This document shows positions 34,178-43,128 of a DNA stretch of 64,000 nt, one piece after another. A program made the position numbers and the translations under genes. The stretch spans positions 62,001 to 126,000 of the forward strand of contig NZ_RJJT01000015.1 of assembly GCF_003938655.1 (NCBI RefSeq), in the 5' to 3' direction. Source of the stretch: Rhizobium pisi (GTDB lineage: Bacteria; Pseudomonadota; Alphaproteobacteria; Rhizobiales; Rhizobiaceae). Under the pieces are notes generated by a model. It was not told the origin of the DNA, did no database searches, and saw only the letters and a list, made by a program, of their open reading frames with translations. Positions within the stretch are counted from its first letter, which is position 1. The number at the start of each line of letters is the position of its first letter.

Positions 34178-35556
34178 TCAGAACAATTCTTCTTGCCACG
34201 GCATGCGCCTGCATGATCGCGGCCGCACCGGCAAGCGCCGCCGAAGAGACGACACAGGACTTCGAAACCGGGCTTATCCCGTCGCCGCACATCTTCCTGC
34301 CGGAAGGCGAGGTCAAGGGCACGGTGATGCTGATCTCGGATGCCGCCGGCTGGGGCGACTATGAGAAGGCCGAAGCCGACAGGCTGGTTGCCGAGGGCGC
34401 CGTCGTCATCGGTGTCGACTTTCCCTCTTATATCGAGGCGCTCAACCGGTATGACGTCAGCCTCAATGACGGCTGCATCTACATGGTCTCGGATATCGAA
34501 TCGCTCAGCCAGCAGGTGCAGCGCGCGACCGGCAACAACGCCTATCATCTTCCGATCGTCGCCGGGATCGGCGAGGGCGGGGCCCTGGCGCTGGCGATAG
34601 CCGCGCAGACGCCGGATGCGACGATCGGCCAGACGCTTGCCGTCGATCCGCTCGCCGGGATTCCCCTTAGCAAGGAACTTTGCACGCCGGCTTCCAAGAA
34701 AGTGGTCGGCCAGCGCACGGTCTATGGCCTCAGCGAAGGCGCCCTGCCGGATCCCGTCATAACGGTCTTCACGCCCAAGGCTGACAAGGACGGTCGGGCG
34801 CATGCCGAGGCGCTGAAGAAGGCCCATTCCGAGATCGAGATCCGCGATTCCACCGACGACGCGCAGACGGTGTTTGCCGATACGCTCGACGATCTCGTGA
34901 CCGCTTCCGGCGCTTTCGGCAATCCGCTCGGCCTGCCGCTGGCGGTGCTGGAGGCGACGCCCGCCTTCGATACGATGGCGGTGATCTATTCCGGCGACGG
35001 CGGCTGGCGCGACATCGACAAGGAAGTCGGCGGCAAGTTGCAGAAGGAAGGCATTCCCGTCGTCGGCATCGATTCGCTCCATTATTTCTGGTCGGAACGC
35101 AAGCCGGAAGAAACTGCCGGCGATCTTTCGAAGATCATCGACTTCTATCGCAAGCAGTGGAAGGTGAAACGCGTGCTGCTCGTCGGCTACTCCTTCGGCG
35201 CCGATGTCGTGCCTGCGACCTACCAGCTCCTCAAGCCGGCCGAGAAGTCCGCGGTGGCGCAATTGTCGCTGCTCTCGCTGTCGCATCAAGTCGACTACGT
35301 CATCTCCGTTCTCGGCTGGCTCGGCCAGAAGACCGAAGGGGCGGGAGGCGATCCCATCGCCGATCTGAAGAACGTCGATCCGAAGCTCGTGCAATGCATC
35401 TACGGCAAGGACGACGATGACGATGTCGCCTGTCCGGCACTGAAGGATAGCGGGGCCGAAGTCGTCGAACTGCCCGGCGATCATCACTTCGACGAGAACT
35501 ACGACCTCCTCACCAAGTCGATCATCGACGGGCTGAAGAAGCGGCTGCAGGATTAG
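34174..35556 (+). CDS. acvB: AcvB/VirJ-type periplasmic lysyl-phosphatidylglycerol hydrolase
   Basis: A 460-residue exported serine hydrolase with a signal peptide at ~1-22 (cut near PASAAEET). It has two alpha/beta-hydrolase-like VirJ units. The C-terminal one has the nucleophile elbow GYSFG with Ser340 and a late His in GDHHFDENYD. The matching elbow of the first unit reads GIGEGG, with Glu in place of Ser, so only the second unit should be catalytic. In Agrobacterium AcvB hydrolyses lysyl-PG made by LpiA; in R. tropici the homologue is atvA. It is co-translated with lpiA. Confidence 0.92.
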   Translation: MIRTILLATACACMIAAAPASAAEETTQDFETGLIPSPHIFLPEGEVKGTVMLISDAAGWGDYEKAEADRLVAEGAVVIGVDFPSYIEALNRYDVSLNDGCIYMVSDIESLSQQVQRATGNNAYHLPIVAGIGEGGALALAIAAQTPDATIGQTLAVDPLAGIPLSKELCTPASKKVVGQRTVYGLSEGALPDPVITVFTPKADKDGRAHAEALKKAHSEIEIRDSTDDAQTVFADTLDDLVTASGAFGNPLGLPLAVLEATPAFDTMAVIYSGDGGWRDIDKEVGGKLQKEGIPVVGIDSLHYFWSERKPEETAGDLSKIIDFYRKQWKVKRVLLVGYSFGADVVPATYQLLKPAEKSAVAQLSLLSLSHQVDYVISVLGWLGQKTEGAGGDPIADLKNVDPKLVQCIYGKDDDDDVACPALKDSGAEVVELPGDHHFDENYDLLTKSIIDGLKKRLQD

Positions 35557-35572
35557 AGGCAGCTCTTGAATT

Positions 35573-35612
35573 CACATAGCCCGGAAATCGATTTCTGTTT
35601 CCGGGTTATGTG
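35573..35612. terminator. Strong hairpin between acvB and the DinB-like gene
   Basis: Stem CACATAGCCCGGAAA/TTTCCGGGTTATGTG (14 Watson-Crick pairs and one G-T) with a 10-nt loop fills the whole gap between the two convergent genes and touches the stop of the DinB-like gene. No T run follows on either side, so termination is inferred from the stem alone. Confidence 0.6.
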
Positions 35613-36176
35613 CTACCGCATCAGCTTTTCTTCGTTCCAGCCGAGCTCCGCGACCTCCCTGCCGCGAAACCGTGCATCGTCGGCGACGATGAATTCATCG
35701 AGCTGCGGCGGGGCGACGCTGGTGCCGGCAAGCATCGCATGCACCTGGCCGCGATGATGCGTCTGGTGCTGGAAGAGATGGGCGAGCACGTCTTCCAGCC
35801 GCTCCTCCTGGATGCGGTCGCCACGGTGGAGGTTGACGGTGGAGATCAGCCTTTCCGGCGTCAGCGCTTCGCACAGCGCAACCAGTCGCTGATCGACCTT
35901 TGCCTGCGCTTGCGCCAGCGATACGACATCATCAAAGGGTTCGTCGATCTCGAAGGCCTTGAGCCCGAGCGTGCCGCCTTCCATGCCATCGACATAGAAC
36001 CAGTCGACCGTGATGATGTGGTTCAAGGTTTCCTTGATCGAGGGGAAGAAGCTCGTGCGCTGCGCTTCGAATTCGCCGGGCTTCAATGCCGCGCAGGCCT
36101 GAAGCAGACGGCGGTTGGCAAGGGCATTGTTATAGGCGAGTTTGCGAAATGCCCTGACGGGATCGAAGCTCGGCAT
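35613..36176 (-). CDS. DinB family protein
   Basis: A 187-residue four-helix-bundle protein of the DinB/YfiT type. The N-terminal block is AYNNALANRRLLQACAALKPGE, the central metal-ligand region is LNHIITVDWFYV and the C-terminal metal histidines are in HQTHHRGQVHAML. These three His positions form a divalent-metal site; many family members are thiol-dependent transferases or stress proteins. Substrate unknown. It is the last gene of the minus-strand run below ruvB. Confidence 0.88.
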   Translation of the reverse strand: MPSFDPVRAFRKLAYNNALANRRLLQACAALKPGEFEAQRTSFFPSIKETLNHIITVDWFYVDGMEGGTLGLKAFEIDEPFDDVVSLAQAQAKVDQRLVALCEALTPERLISTVNLHRGDRIQEERLEDVLAHLFQHQTHHRGQVHAMLAGTSVAPPQLDEFIVADDARFRGREVAELGWNEEKLMR

Positions 36177-36214
36177 CGGCGCATCTCCTCTTCGCGCTGT
36201 TGAACTTGCCTGCG

Positions 36215-36727
36215 TCAGTTCTTGTCGTCGAGATTGCCGTCGCGCCAGACGAGGTGGCGTGGCGCCGCGGGCAGGGCCTCGATTTCATCGGCGATGAAGT
36301 AGGGCGGGATATCGAGTTCGGTCAGGGCCTTGCGCGTCGCCGGCATCCATTTGAATTCGAGATGATTGTCGCCGTCTTCGACGCGGTGGATGATCTCTTC
36401 CGGCCGGAAGGGGAATTCCGGCGGGATCTCCATCAGATAATAGATGCCGAGCTCGTGCCAGTCGCGCTGTTCGTAGTGGAAAAAATTCTCAACGATCCAG
36501 AGCAGGCGGGTGACGGTGACTTCGACCCCGAGTTCCTCCACCATCTCCCGTTTCAACGTCTCCTCCGACGTTTCGCCGATTTCGGCCGTGCCTCCCGGAA
36601 AGGTCCAGAAGGGCTCGTGCACGGCGCGATGGACGAGCACGTGGCCGTCGCGAAAGCCGATGCCGGCGATACGGTGGTTGAAACGCCCAGCGCCCGCAGT
36701 CAGGCGGATGTGAGTGCGCTTGGTCAT
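36215..36727 (-). CDS. NUDIX hydrolase
   Basis: A 170-residue Nudix protein with the intact box beginning GGTAEIGETSEETLKREMVEEL (Gly, Glu, and the REMVEELG core). It hydrolyses a nucleoside diphosphate linked to another group; the substrate is not readable. The ATG at 36727 is 7 nt past the stop of the phosphoesterase gene upstream; an in-frame TTG further out overlaps that gene. The two are probably co-transcribed. Confidence 0.87.
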   Translation of the reverse strand: MTKRTHIRLTAGAGRFNHRIAGIGFRDGHVLVHRAVHEPFWTFPGGTAEIGETSEETLKREMVEELGVEVTVTRLLWIVENFFHYEQRDWHELGIYYLMEIPPEFPFRPEEIIHRVEDGDNHLEFKWMPATRKALTELDIPPYFIADEIEALPAAPRHLVWRDGNLDDKN

Positions 36728-36734
36728 GTCATTC

Positions 36735-37637
36735 TTATCCAAGATCGATCACGACGATTTCCGGCGGCACGCCGAAGCGGACCGGCGCAATGGAGCAGCC
36801 GAGGCCGCCTGATACAATGATATTACGCCCCTCTTCGACAATGTGGCCATAGGCGTAGCGATTGCCGTAGCGCGAGGGCACGATCGGCGAACGGCCGAGG
36901 AAGCGGATCTGCCCGCCATGGGTGTGGCCCGATAGCGTCAGCGAGACCCGCTCGGGCACGCGTGGAAAGATATCGGGCTCGTGGGCGAGCAGGATGACGG
37001 GTGCATCGTCGGTGACCTGAGCCATTGTTCCATCGAGATCGTCAAGGCCGAGAATCTGCGTGCGGCCCCATTTCCTGCCGGGCAGTAGCGCCAACTGATC
37101 TTCAAGGCCCGCGAGCCAGAAGCCGTGTCCGTCCTTTTCGAGCCGAACGGCGCGGTTGCTGTAGACGGGGATGCCGACATCGGCGAGGGCACGGTGTCCG
37201 AAGGTTTCCATCCCGCCGTTCTTCTGGGCGGTTCTGTCCTCCCACCAATCGTGATTTCCCATGATCGCATGGACGCCGAGAGGAGCGTGCAAGGTGGATA
37301 GCGCCTTGGACCATTGGCTCGAATGCACGTATTGCGTCACCATGTTCATGCCGGCGGCATAGTCGCCGAGCAGGACGGTCACGTCGCCCTCGAGCTCGTT
37401 CGCCCTGCGGCAGATCGCGGCAATGCGGCTTGCCGACATCCAGGGTTCGCAAGCATGGAGATCGGCGAGCGCGACGACGCGGAGCTTGAGCCCCGGCGTC
37501 CATCCCGGCGGCGTCAACCGGTAGCGGGTAATGCTAAGCCGCGCGAGGGGTTCATAAGCAAAGGCGTAGCCGCCGAGCGACATGACGCCCGCCACGCTGC
37601 CGCCGAGAACTTTGAAAAATCCGCGGCGGGTGATCAC
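36735..37637 (-). CDS. Exported metallophosphoesterase (YkuE-like)
   Basis: A 300-residue calcineurin-like phosphoesterase. The N-terminus MITRRGFFKVLGGSVAGV is a Tat-type signal (twin Arg followed by GFFK), so it should be exported folded. Metal-site motifs are in order: DLHACEPW, GDYAAG, GNHDWW and GHTHGG. Relatives such as B. subtilis YkuE are associated with the cell wall. Substrate unknown. It starts 1 bp after the ruvB stop and is likely in the ruv transcript. Confidence 0.87.
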   Translation of the reverse strand: MITRRGFFKVLGGSVAGVMSLGGYAFAYEPLARLSITRYRLTPPGWTPGLKLRVVALADLHACEPWMSASRIAAICRRANELEGDVTVLLGDYAAGMNMVTQYVHSSQWSKALSTLHAPLGVHAIMGNHDWWEDRTAQKNGGMETFGHRALADVGIPVYSNRAVRLEKDGHGFWLAGLEDQLALLPGRKWGRTQILGLDDLDGTMAQVTDDAPVILLAHEPDIFPRVPERVSLTLSGHTHGGQIRFLGRSPIVPSRYGNRYAYGHIVEEGRNIIVSGGLGCSIAPVRFGVPPEIVVIDLG

Positions 37638-38678
37638 TCAGTCGTCCTCCTGGAACAGCCGGAACTGCGCCGCCTCCAGATCCTTGGGCGGCTGCATTCC
37701 CAGATGTTTCCACGCGATTGCGGTCAGAACGCGGCCGCGTGGCGTACGCTGAATGAAACCCTGCTGAATCATATAGGGCTCGATGATGTCCTCGATCGCG
37801 TCGCGCGGCTCGGAAAGGCCGGCAGCGATGGTTTCGATGCCGACCGGGCCGCCGCCGAAATTGACGGCAATCATGTTGAGGTAGCGCTTGTCGAGCTGGT
37901 CGAAACCGACATTGTCGACCAGCAGCCGGGTCAGCGCCTCGTCGGCGATCTCGCGGGTGACGGCTTCGGCCCTTGCCACCTCGGCGAAGTCACGCACGCG
38001 CCGCAGTAGCCGTCCGGCGATGCGGGGGGTGCCGCGGGCGCGTCTTGCGATTTCGCGCGCACCCTCTTCGGTTATCGGCAGATTCATCAGCCGCGCGCCG
38101 CGGCGCACGATCAGTTCCAGCTCCTCGACGGTGTAGAAGCTGAGCCGCACCGGGATGCCGAAGCGGTCGCGCAGTGGCGTCGTCAGCAAGCCGAGACGGG
38201 TGGTGGCCGCAACCAGCGTGAATTTCGACAGATCGATCTTCACTGAGCGCGCCGCAGGGCCTTCGCCGATAATGAGGTCGAGCTGGAAATCCTCCATGGC
38301 GGGATAGAGGATTTCCTCGACGGCGGGATTGAGGCGGTGAATCTCGTCGATGAAGAGCACGTCGCGCTCTTCGAGATTGGTGAGCAGCGCGGCGAGATCG
38401 CCGGCCTTGGCGATCACGGGGCCCGACGTCGAGCGGAAGTTGACGCCGAGTTCCTTCGCCATGATCTGCGCCAGCGTCGTTTTGCCGAGGCCGGGCGGAC
38501 CGACGAAGAGCACATGGTCGAGCGCCTCGCCGCGGTTCTTCGCCGCCTCGATGAAGACCTTGAGATTGGCGCGCGCCTCTGCCTGGCCGGTGAATTCGTC
38601 CAGCGATTGCGGGCGCAGGGTGATGTCGAGATCTTCGCCCCGCTTTTCCGGCGATATCAGGCGGGCGGGTTCGCTCAT
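37638..38678 (-). CDS. ruvB: Holliday junction helicase motor subunit RuvB
   Basis: A 346-residue AAA+ ATPase that drives branch migration with RuvA. Walker A GPPGLGKT is at 60-67, Walker B region DVLFIDEIHRLNP near 107-119, and the C-terminal winged-helix DNA-binding domain includes GRVLTAIAWKHLG. Full length and intact. It lies 83 bp after ruvA and directly before an exported phosphoesterase. Confidence 0.97.
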   Translation of the reverse strand: MSEPARLISPEKRGEDLDITLRPQSLDEFTGQAEARANLKVFIEAAKNRGEALDHVLFVGPPGLGKTTLAQIMAKELGVNFRSTSGPVIAKAGDLAALLTNLEERDVLFIDEIHRLNPAVEEILYPAMEDFQLDLIIGEGPAARSVKIDLSKFTLVAATTRLGLLTTPLRDRFGIPVRLSFYTVEELELIVRRGARLMNLPITEEGAREIARRARGTPRIAGRLLRRVRDFAEVARAEAVTREIADEALTRLLVDNVGFDQLDKRYLNMIAVNFGGGPVGIETIAAGLSEPRDAIEDIIEPYMIQQGFIQRTPRGRVLTAIAWKHLGMQPPKDLEAAQFRLFQEDD

Positions 38679-38761
38679 GCTCTCATTCCGTTTTCAAACC
38701 TGTCACACCAATACACCAAAAGACGGCCGTCTCGACATCCCATCATCGGTTTTCCGACTTT

Positions 38762-39376
38762 TCACCGCGCCAGTTCCTTTAGGCCCAGCCGGATCAGTTT
38801 GGCGCTGTCGGCGCCTTCTCCTGCCGTCTTCATGGCTGCGGCAACCGCGTTCGCCGCCTGGTCGCGGGAATAGCCGAGGTTGGTGAGCGCCGAAACCGCA
38901 TCGGCAACCGGTGCGGCGGCGACACCTTCACCGAGTTCCTGTTTGAGAGCGATATTGATCGCCTCTCCAGCAAAGGCCGGCGCCCGGTTCTTGAGCTCCG
39001 TGACGAGCCGCATTGCCACTTTCGGACCGACGCCCGGCGCGCGGGAGACCGCGGCGCGGTCCTGCAGGGCGATCGCATTGGCGAGTTCGCCCGGCGTCAA
39101 CGTCGAGAGTACGGCAAGCGCCACCTTGGCGCCGACGCCCTGGACGCTCTGGAGCATGTTGAACCATTCCCGCTCCAATGCGCTCGTGAAGCCGAAGAGC
39201 TTCAGTTGATCCTCACGCACATAGGTCTCGATGAAGAGCACGCAGGCCTCGCCGACCGAGCCGAGCTTGGAGAGCGTACGGGCCGAGCAATAGGCGACGT
39301 AGCAGACGCCGTGCACATCGACGAGCACATAGTCTTCGCCGATCTCATCTATGGTGCCTTTCAGCTTGCCGATCAT
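38762..39376 (-). CDS. ruvA: Holliday junction branch-migration subunit RuvA
   Basis: A 204-residue protein that tetramerises on four-way junctions and loads RuvB. It begins MIGKLKGTIDEIGEDYVLVDV. Two helix-hairpin-helix motifs follow (QGVGAKVALAVLS and PGVGPKVAMRLVTELK), and the mobile C-terminal RuvB-binding domain has ALTNLGYSRDQAANAV. It starts only 13 bp after the VapC-type toxin gene, which separates it from ruvC. Its transcription may depend partly on the toxin-antitoxin promoter. Confidence 0.96.
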   Translation of the reverse strand: MIGKLKGTIDEIGEDYVLVDVHGVCYVAYCSARTLSKLGSVGEACVLFIETYVREDQLKLFGFTSALEREWFNMLQSVQGVGAKVALAVLSTLTPGELANAIALQDRAAVSRAPGVGPKVAMRLVTELKNRAPAFAGEAINIALKQELGEGVAAAPVADAVSALTNLGYSRDQAANAVAAAMKTAGEGADSAKLIRLGLKELAR

Positions 39377-39389
39377 GGGTCGTGGTCTC

Positions 39390-39806
39390 TCAGGGGTGCG
39401 TTTCGGGAGAAATTATGTCCAGCTCCGGGAAATAAGAGCGGTAGCGCGTGTCATCGCGCGTCAGAAGGCGGTGCGATCGAATGAGGGCATGCGCGCCGAT
39501 GAAGAAGTCCGGCAGGGTGCGTTCTCGCAATCCGCCGCCTCTTCGGTACTGCGCATGCGCCATGCCTGCGCGATAAGCGGCGGAAAAAGGCAAAGCCTCG
39601 CGTATCAGGTTTAACCGTGACAGGAGAAATGCAAGGGTTTCCTCGCGTGGTGTCATGCTTGCCAACTCCGCCCAGACGACGGGTGTCATGATAAATTGTG
39701 AATCCGGCCGCAGCGCGCTCAAGGTCCGTGCGGACCACTCTCGAAAACGGTTCTCCGGACCGAAGATATCGATGAAAATGTTCGTATCAATGAGGACCGA
39801 GGTCAT
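39390..39806 (-). CDS. vapC: PIN-domain toxin, VapC type
   Basis: A 138-residue PIN-domain ribonuclease. The acidic metal-binding residues are present: Asp7 (LIDTN), Glu47 (WAEL), Asp100 (LPDFFIGAHA) and Asp118-Asp119 (TRDDTRYRSYFP). VapC toxins cut tRNA or rRNA to stop translation; the target here is unknown. It overlaps the antitoxin gene by 20 bp, as in genuine vapBC pairs. It stands between ruvC and ruvA and looks intact. Confidence 0.9.
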   Translation of the reverse strand: MTSVLIDTNIFIDIFGPENRFREWSARTLSALRPDSQFIMTPVVWAELASMTPREETLAFLLSRLNLIREALPFSAAYRAGMAHAQYRRGGGLRERTLPDFFIGAHALIRSHRLLTRDDTRYRSYFPELDIISPETHP

Positions 39807-40047
39807 CGCGCGGCCCCCTCAGCCATTCCATGAATTCGTCCGTCGTCATGCCGCCGGTGTCGAGAGTACCGCTCATGCTGCCGAGCCAGGATTCAAAATC
39901 GTCCGGCGACGGCTCGGCCTTGGATAGAACCACAAGGCGAGCCCCCTTTTCATCGGCAACGAAATCCACTTCCGACCCGGGGCCGATCTTCAAACGATCC
40001 CGGATATCCTTGGGAATGGTCACCTGGCCTTTTTCGGTCACACGCAT
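39787..40047 (-). CDS. vapB: AbrB/MazE-fold antitoxin, VapB type
   Basis: An 86-residue antitoxin. The N-terminal swapped-hairpin DNA-binding domain reads MRVTEKGQVTIPKDIRDRL KIGPGSEVDF (residues 1-29). The C-terminal ~35 residues (DDFESWLGSMSGTLDTGGMTTDEFMEWLRG) should wrap the toxin. It is preceded by a promoter and a perfect palindrome that overlaps its GGAGG ribosome site, consistent with autorepression by the VapBC complex. Confidence 0.9.
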   Translation of the reverse strand: MRVTEKGQVTIPKDIRDRLKIGPGSEVDFVADEKGARLVVLSKAEPSPDDFESWLGSMSGTLDTGGMTTDEFMEWLRGPRDDLGPH

Positions 40048-40048
40048 G

Positions 40049-40069
40049 GTAATACCTCCGAGGTATTAC
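40049..40069. promoter_or_regulatory. Perfect 21-bp operator overlapping the vapB ribosome site
   Basis: Ten-bp arms GTAATACCTC and GAGGTATTAC flank a single base with no mismatch. Read on the minus strand it contains the GGAGG ribosome site and ends 1 bp before the ATG. It is the expected autoregulatory site of VapB. Confidence 0.85.
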
Positions 40070-40095
40070 TTATCAGCAAATAAGAACAAGTCAAG
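40067..40095 (-). promoter_or_regulatory. vapBC promoter
   Basis: On the minus strand CTTGAC and TAAGTA are separated by exactly 17 nt. The -10 box overlaps the operator edge, so binding would block polymerase. It lies wholly inside the 54-bp gap after ruvC. Confidence 0.7.
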
Positions 40096-40101
40096 AACGC
40101 G

Positions 40102-40611
40102 TTACCCCGCAAGCGCCTGGCGCATCCGGTTGCTGCCGCGATTATGGGCATGGCAGATGGCGATCGCCAGGGCGTCGGCGGCGTCGTTGCCCTTGAATTC
40201 GACCTTGGGCATCAGGATCTTCAACATCATGTGGATCTGCTGCTTTTCGCCGTGGCCGACGCCGATGACGGCCTTCTTCACGGCGTTAGGGGCATATTCG
40301 GATACCGGCAGCCCAGCGCGTGCCGGCACCAGCATGGCGATGCCACGGGCCTGGCCGAGCTTCAGTGTCGCGACCGCATCCTTGTTGACGAAGGTCTGTT
40401 CGACAGCGGCTTCATCAGGCTTGTGGCTGTGAACGATTTCCGCCAGGCCATCATGCAGCTGGCAAAGGCGGGAGGCGAGGTCCATGTCGCCGTCCGAGGT
40501 CACCGTTCCCGATGCCACGAAACGCAGGGAATTGCCAAGCGTGTCGATGATTCCCCAGCCGGTGCGGCGGAGACCCGGATCGATGCCGATGATGCGAATC
40601 GTATTTTGCAT
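40102..40611 (-). CDS. ruvC: Holliday junction resolvase RuvC
   Basis: A 169-residue endonuclease that resolves four-way junctions. Catalytic acids fit the family: Asp11 (IGIDPG), Glu71 (VEQTF), and Asp143/Asp146 (NDAADALA). The sequence YAPNAVKKAVIGVGHGEKQQ is the RuvC DNA-binding block. Complete. It should precede ruvA in an operon, but here a vapBC pair intervenes. Upstream it is divergent from a chemoreceptor gene. Confidence 0.96.
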   Translation of the reverse strand: MQNTIRIIGIDPGLRRTGWGIIDTLGNSLRFVASGTVTSDGDMDLASRLCQLHDGLAEIVHSHKPDEAAVEQTFVNKDAVATLKLGQARGIAMLVPARAGLPVSEYAPNAVKKAVIGVGHGEKQQIHMMLKILMPKVEFKGNDAADALAIAICHAHNRGSNRMRQALAG

Positions 40612-40790
40612 AGTTCAACCTATAGCGATTGCGAAATAACTGCCATTGATATGTGAACAAAACAAAAACATCTGAGTTTTAGGCGCACCATTTACTGCGA
40701 ATTAAAACAGATGTCCGAATTCTAGCTCGGTCGATCGGGCATGCGCCACATGCCGGGCTGGCAGACGTCGTTCACAAGGGTTCGTTGCAT

Positions 40791-43106
40791 ATGGCTCAGA
40801 GATTTCAGTCCCTGTCCTTCAAGGTTATTGCCACATTCATCCTGATGACCGTGCTGTCGATCGCAGTCATCGACGTGCTCGCCTATTTCGCCAGCAGCCG
40901 CATCTCTGACGAGCAGGCGCTGAAGGCCAAGGAAAGCGTGCTGATCTTCCGCGGCGACATGCTGCAGGATCAGCTGGCGCAGCTTGAAAACCAGGCCAAT
41001 TCGATCGCGCGCATCGAGGCGCTGCAGATGTCGATCACCAGCCTCAAGAGCGGCTGGAAAACCATCGAGAAGACCTCGGGGGATGCCCGCGCCGAGCTCA
41101 AGAAGGTTTTCATATCGGGCAATCCGAACCCGGCCGACCAGCGCGAGAAGCTGATGAAGCCGGAAGGGCCGAGCGGCTTCTATTATTCGAACCATGAAAA
41201 GACGCAGGGCGAAGTCGCCCGCGACCTCGAGGATACCGCCTTCAGCGACCTGCTGATCGCCGATCTCGATGGTACTGTCCTCTATTCCTACAAGAAGGAC
41301 GACGACTTTGCCGAGAACCTGAAGTCGGATGCCTGGAAGGCGACCGGTGCGGGCATCGCTTTCGCCAAGGCAATCGAGAATACCGCCAAGGCGACCGATG
41401 ACGCTGCGCCGACAGGCTTTTCCGGCCTCCGCGTCGATGTGGCCAGCGGCAAATCGGCGATCTTCTATGCCGTGCCGATCGTCAAGCTCGGAGCGGCCAA
41501 GGGCATCATCCTCTTCAAGGTGCGAGACGATATTGTCGCCGGCATTCTTGCCAAGGGCATTGTCCAGGGCAACACGGCGCGGGCGGCGATCGTCTCCGCC
41601 GATGGATCCGCCGTCGGTCTTGACGGAAGCGGCAAGCTTTCGACGCTCGATACGGCACCTTTCACCTTCATCAAGGACGCACTGGCCAGTTCGGCGATGA
41701 CGGTTGCCGATTTCAACCGGGCGGACGGCGCGGCCCGCGCCTATGTCCGCGGCATCGACTATCGCGGCGATCGCTTTCTCGTGGTCGAGAGCGTGCTCCT
41801 GAGCGAACTCAATGCTGGTTCGATCGAGATCGCTATGTTGCTGACGATGATCGGCATCGGCGTGCTCGTCGTCATGGCGGTTGCGACCGGGCTTGTGACC
41901 AATCTTCTGTTTTCGCCGCTGGCGCGTCTTGCGGGCGTTACCCGTGATGTCGCCGATGGCAAGCTTGACGGCGAGATCGGCAGCCTGAACCGCAAGGACG
42001 AGATCGGCACGATGGCGAATGCGCTCGCCCGTTTCCGGCAATCGCTGATCGAAGGCCGCGAACTCGAAGCGGCCAGCGAGGAGACGCGCCTGCGGGCCGA
42101 GCACGACCGCCAGCAGAATTTGGCCGAGCGCGAGGCCGAGGCGAAGTCGCTGCAGCAGGTGGTGGAGGCGCTCGACGAGGGCCTGCATCATCTGGCGAAC
42201 GGCGATCTGGCCTATCAGATCGACACCCGCTTCCCGAACGAGCTCGAAAGCCTGCGCGTCAATTTCAACGAGGCTCTGGCGACGCTGAGCGAAACCATGA
42301 CGGCGATCGGCGGCAACTCGATGGCGGTCCGCGCCGGCTCCGAGGAGATGCGCACCGGTGCCGACGAGCTTGCCGCGCGCACCGAGCGCCAGGCCGGTTC
42401 GATCACCGAGACGGCGAATGCGATCAGCGCCATCACCCAATCCGTCCGCCGGCAGATCGAACGGGCCGAGCAGGCCGAACGCATTGCCCGCGACGCCAAG
42501 AAGGAAACGACCGGCTCCGGGCAGATCATGCGTGAGACGATCGCGGCGATGGAGGCTATCCAGGCCTCCTCGCGCCAGATCAACACGATCATCTCCGTCA
42601 TCGACGACATCGCCTTCCAGACCAACCTCCTGGCGCTCAATGCCGGGGTCGAGGCGGCGCGCGCCGGTGAATCGGGCAAGGGTTTCGCCGTCGTCGCCAT
42701 GGAAGTGCGCGAGCTCGCCCAGCGCTCCTCGAGCGCGGCCAAGGAAATTTCCAGCCTGCTGCAGAAATCGACGCACGAGGTCGAAAGCGGCGTGGCGCTT
42801 GTGGAAAAAGCGGGCATTGCCCTGACCGGCATCGGCGCCCATGTCGAGGCGATCAACGGACAGATCAACGAGATCATGGAATCGACCCGCGAGGAGGCCG
42901 GTACGCTGCGTGAGATCAATAGCGCCGTCGCCGAACTCGATGCGATGACGCAGCAGAACGCCTCGATGGTCGAGGAGACGACCGAGGCGATCCACCGGCT
43001 GGCAACGGAAGCACTGCAGATGGACCGCCAGCTCGGCAATTTCACGCTGCCGCCCGGCCATCACGCGCCGAGTGCCGAGGTGCATGTGCTGCGCCGTCAC
43101 CGGTAG
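40791..43106 (+). CDS. Methyl-accepting chemotaxis protein
   Basis: A 771-residue transmembrane receptor. TM1 is near 10-33, a ~310-residue periplasmic sensor (dCACHE-like) follows, and TM2 is near 345-368. Then come HAMP-type segments (LAGVTRDVADGKLDGEIGSL, and a second HLANGDLAYQIDTR) and the signalling domain. The conserved hairpin tip reads IDDIAFQTNLLALNAGVEAARAGESGKGFAVVA. No C-terminal CheR-binding pentapeptide is seen. The ATG at 40791 has AAGGG 10 nt upstream. The ligand is unknown. Confidence 0.92.
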   Translation: MAQRFQSLSFKVIATFILMTVLSIAVIDVLAYFASSRISDEQALKAKESVLIFRGDMLQDQLAQLENQANSIARIEALQMSITSLKSGWKTIEKTSGDARAELKKVFISGNPNPADQREKLMKPEGPSGFYYSNHEKTQGEVARDLEDTAFSDLLIADLDGTVLYSYKKDDDFAENLKSDAWKATGAGIAFAKAIENTAKATDDAAPTGFSGLRVDVASGKSAIFYAVPIVKLGAAKGIILFKVRDDIVAGILAKGIVQGNTARAAIVSADGSAVGLDGSGKLSTLDTAPFTFIKDALASSAMTVADFNRADGAARAYVRGIDYRGDRFLVVESVLLSELNAGSIEIAMLLTMIGIGVLVVMAVATGLVTNLLFSPLARLAGVTRDVADGKLDGEIGSLNRKDEIGTMANALARFRQSLIEGRELEAASEETRLRAEHDRQQNLAEREAEAKSLQQVVEALDEGLHHLANGDLAYQIDTRFPNELESLRVNFNEALATLSETMTAIGGNSMAVRAGSEEMRTGADELAARTERQAGSITETANAISAITQSVRRQIERAEQAERIARDAKKETTGSGQIMRETIAAMEAIQASSRQINTIISVIDDIAFQTNLLALNAGVEAARAGESGKGFAVVAMEVRELAQRSSSAAKEISSLLQKSTHEVESGVALVEKAGIALTGIGAHVEAINGQINEIMESTREEAGTLREINSAVAELDAMTQQNASMVEETTEAIHRLATEALQMDRQLGNFTLPPGHHAPSAEVHVLRRHR

Positions 43107-43128
43107 TCCGTTGTTTCCAACACCAGGC

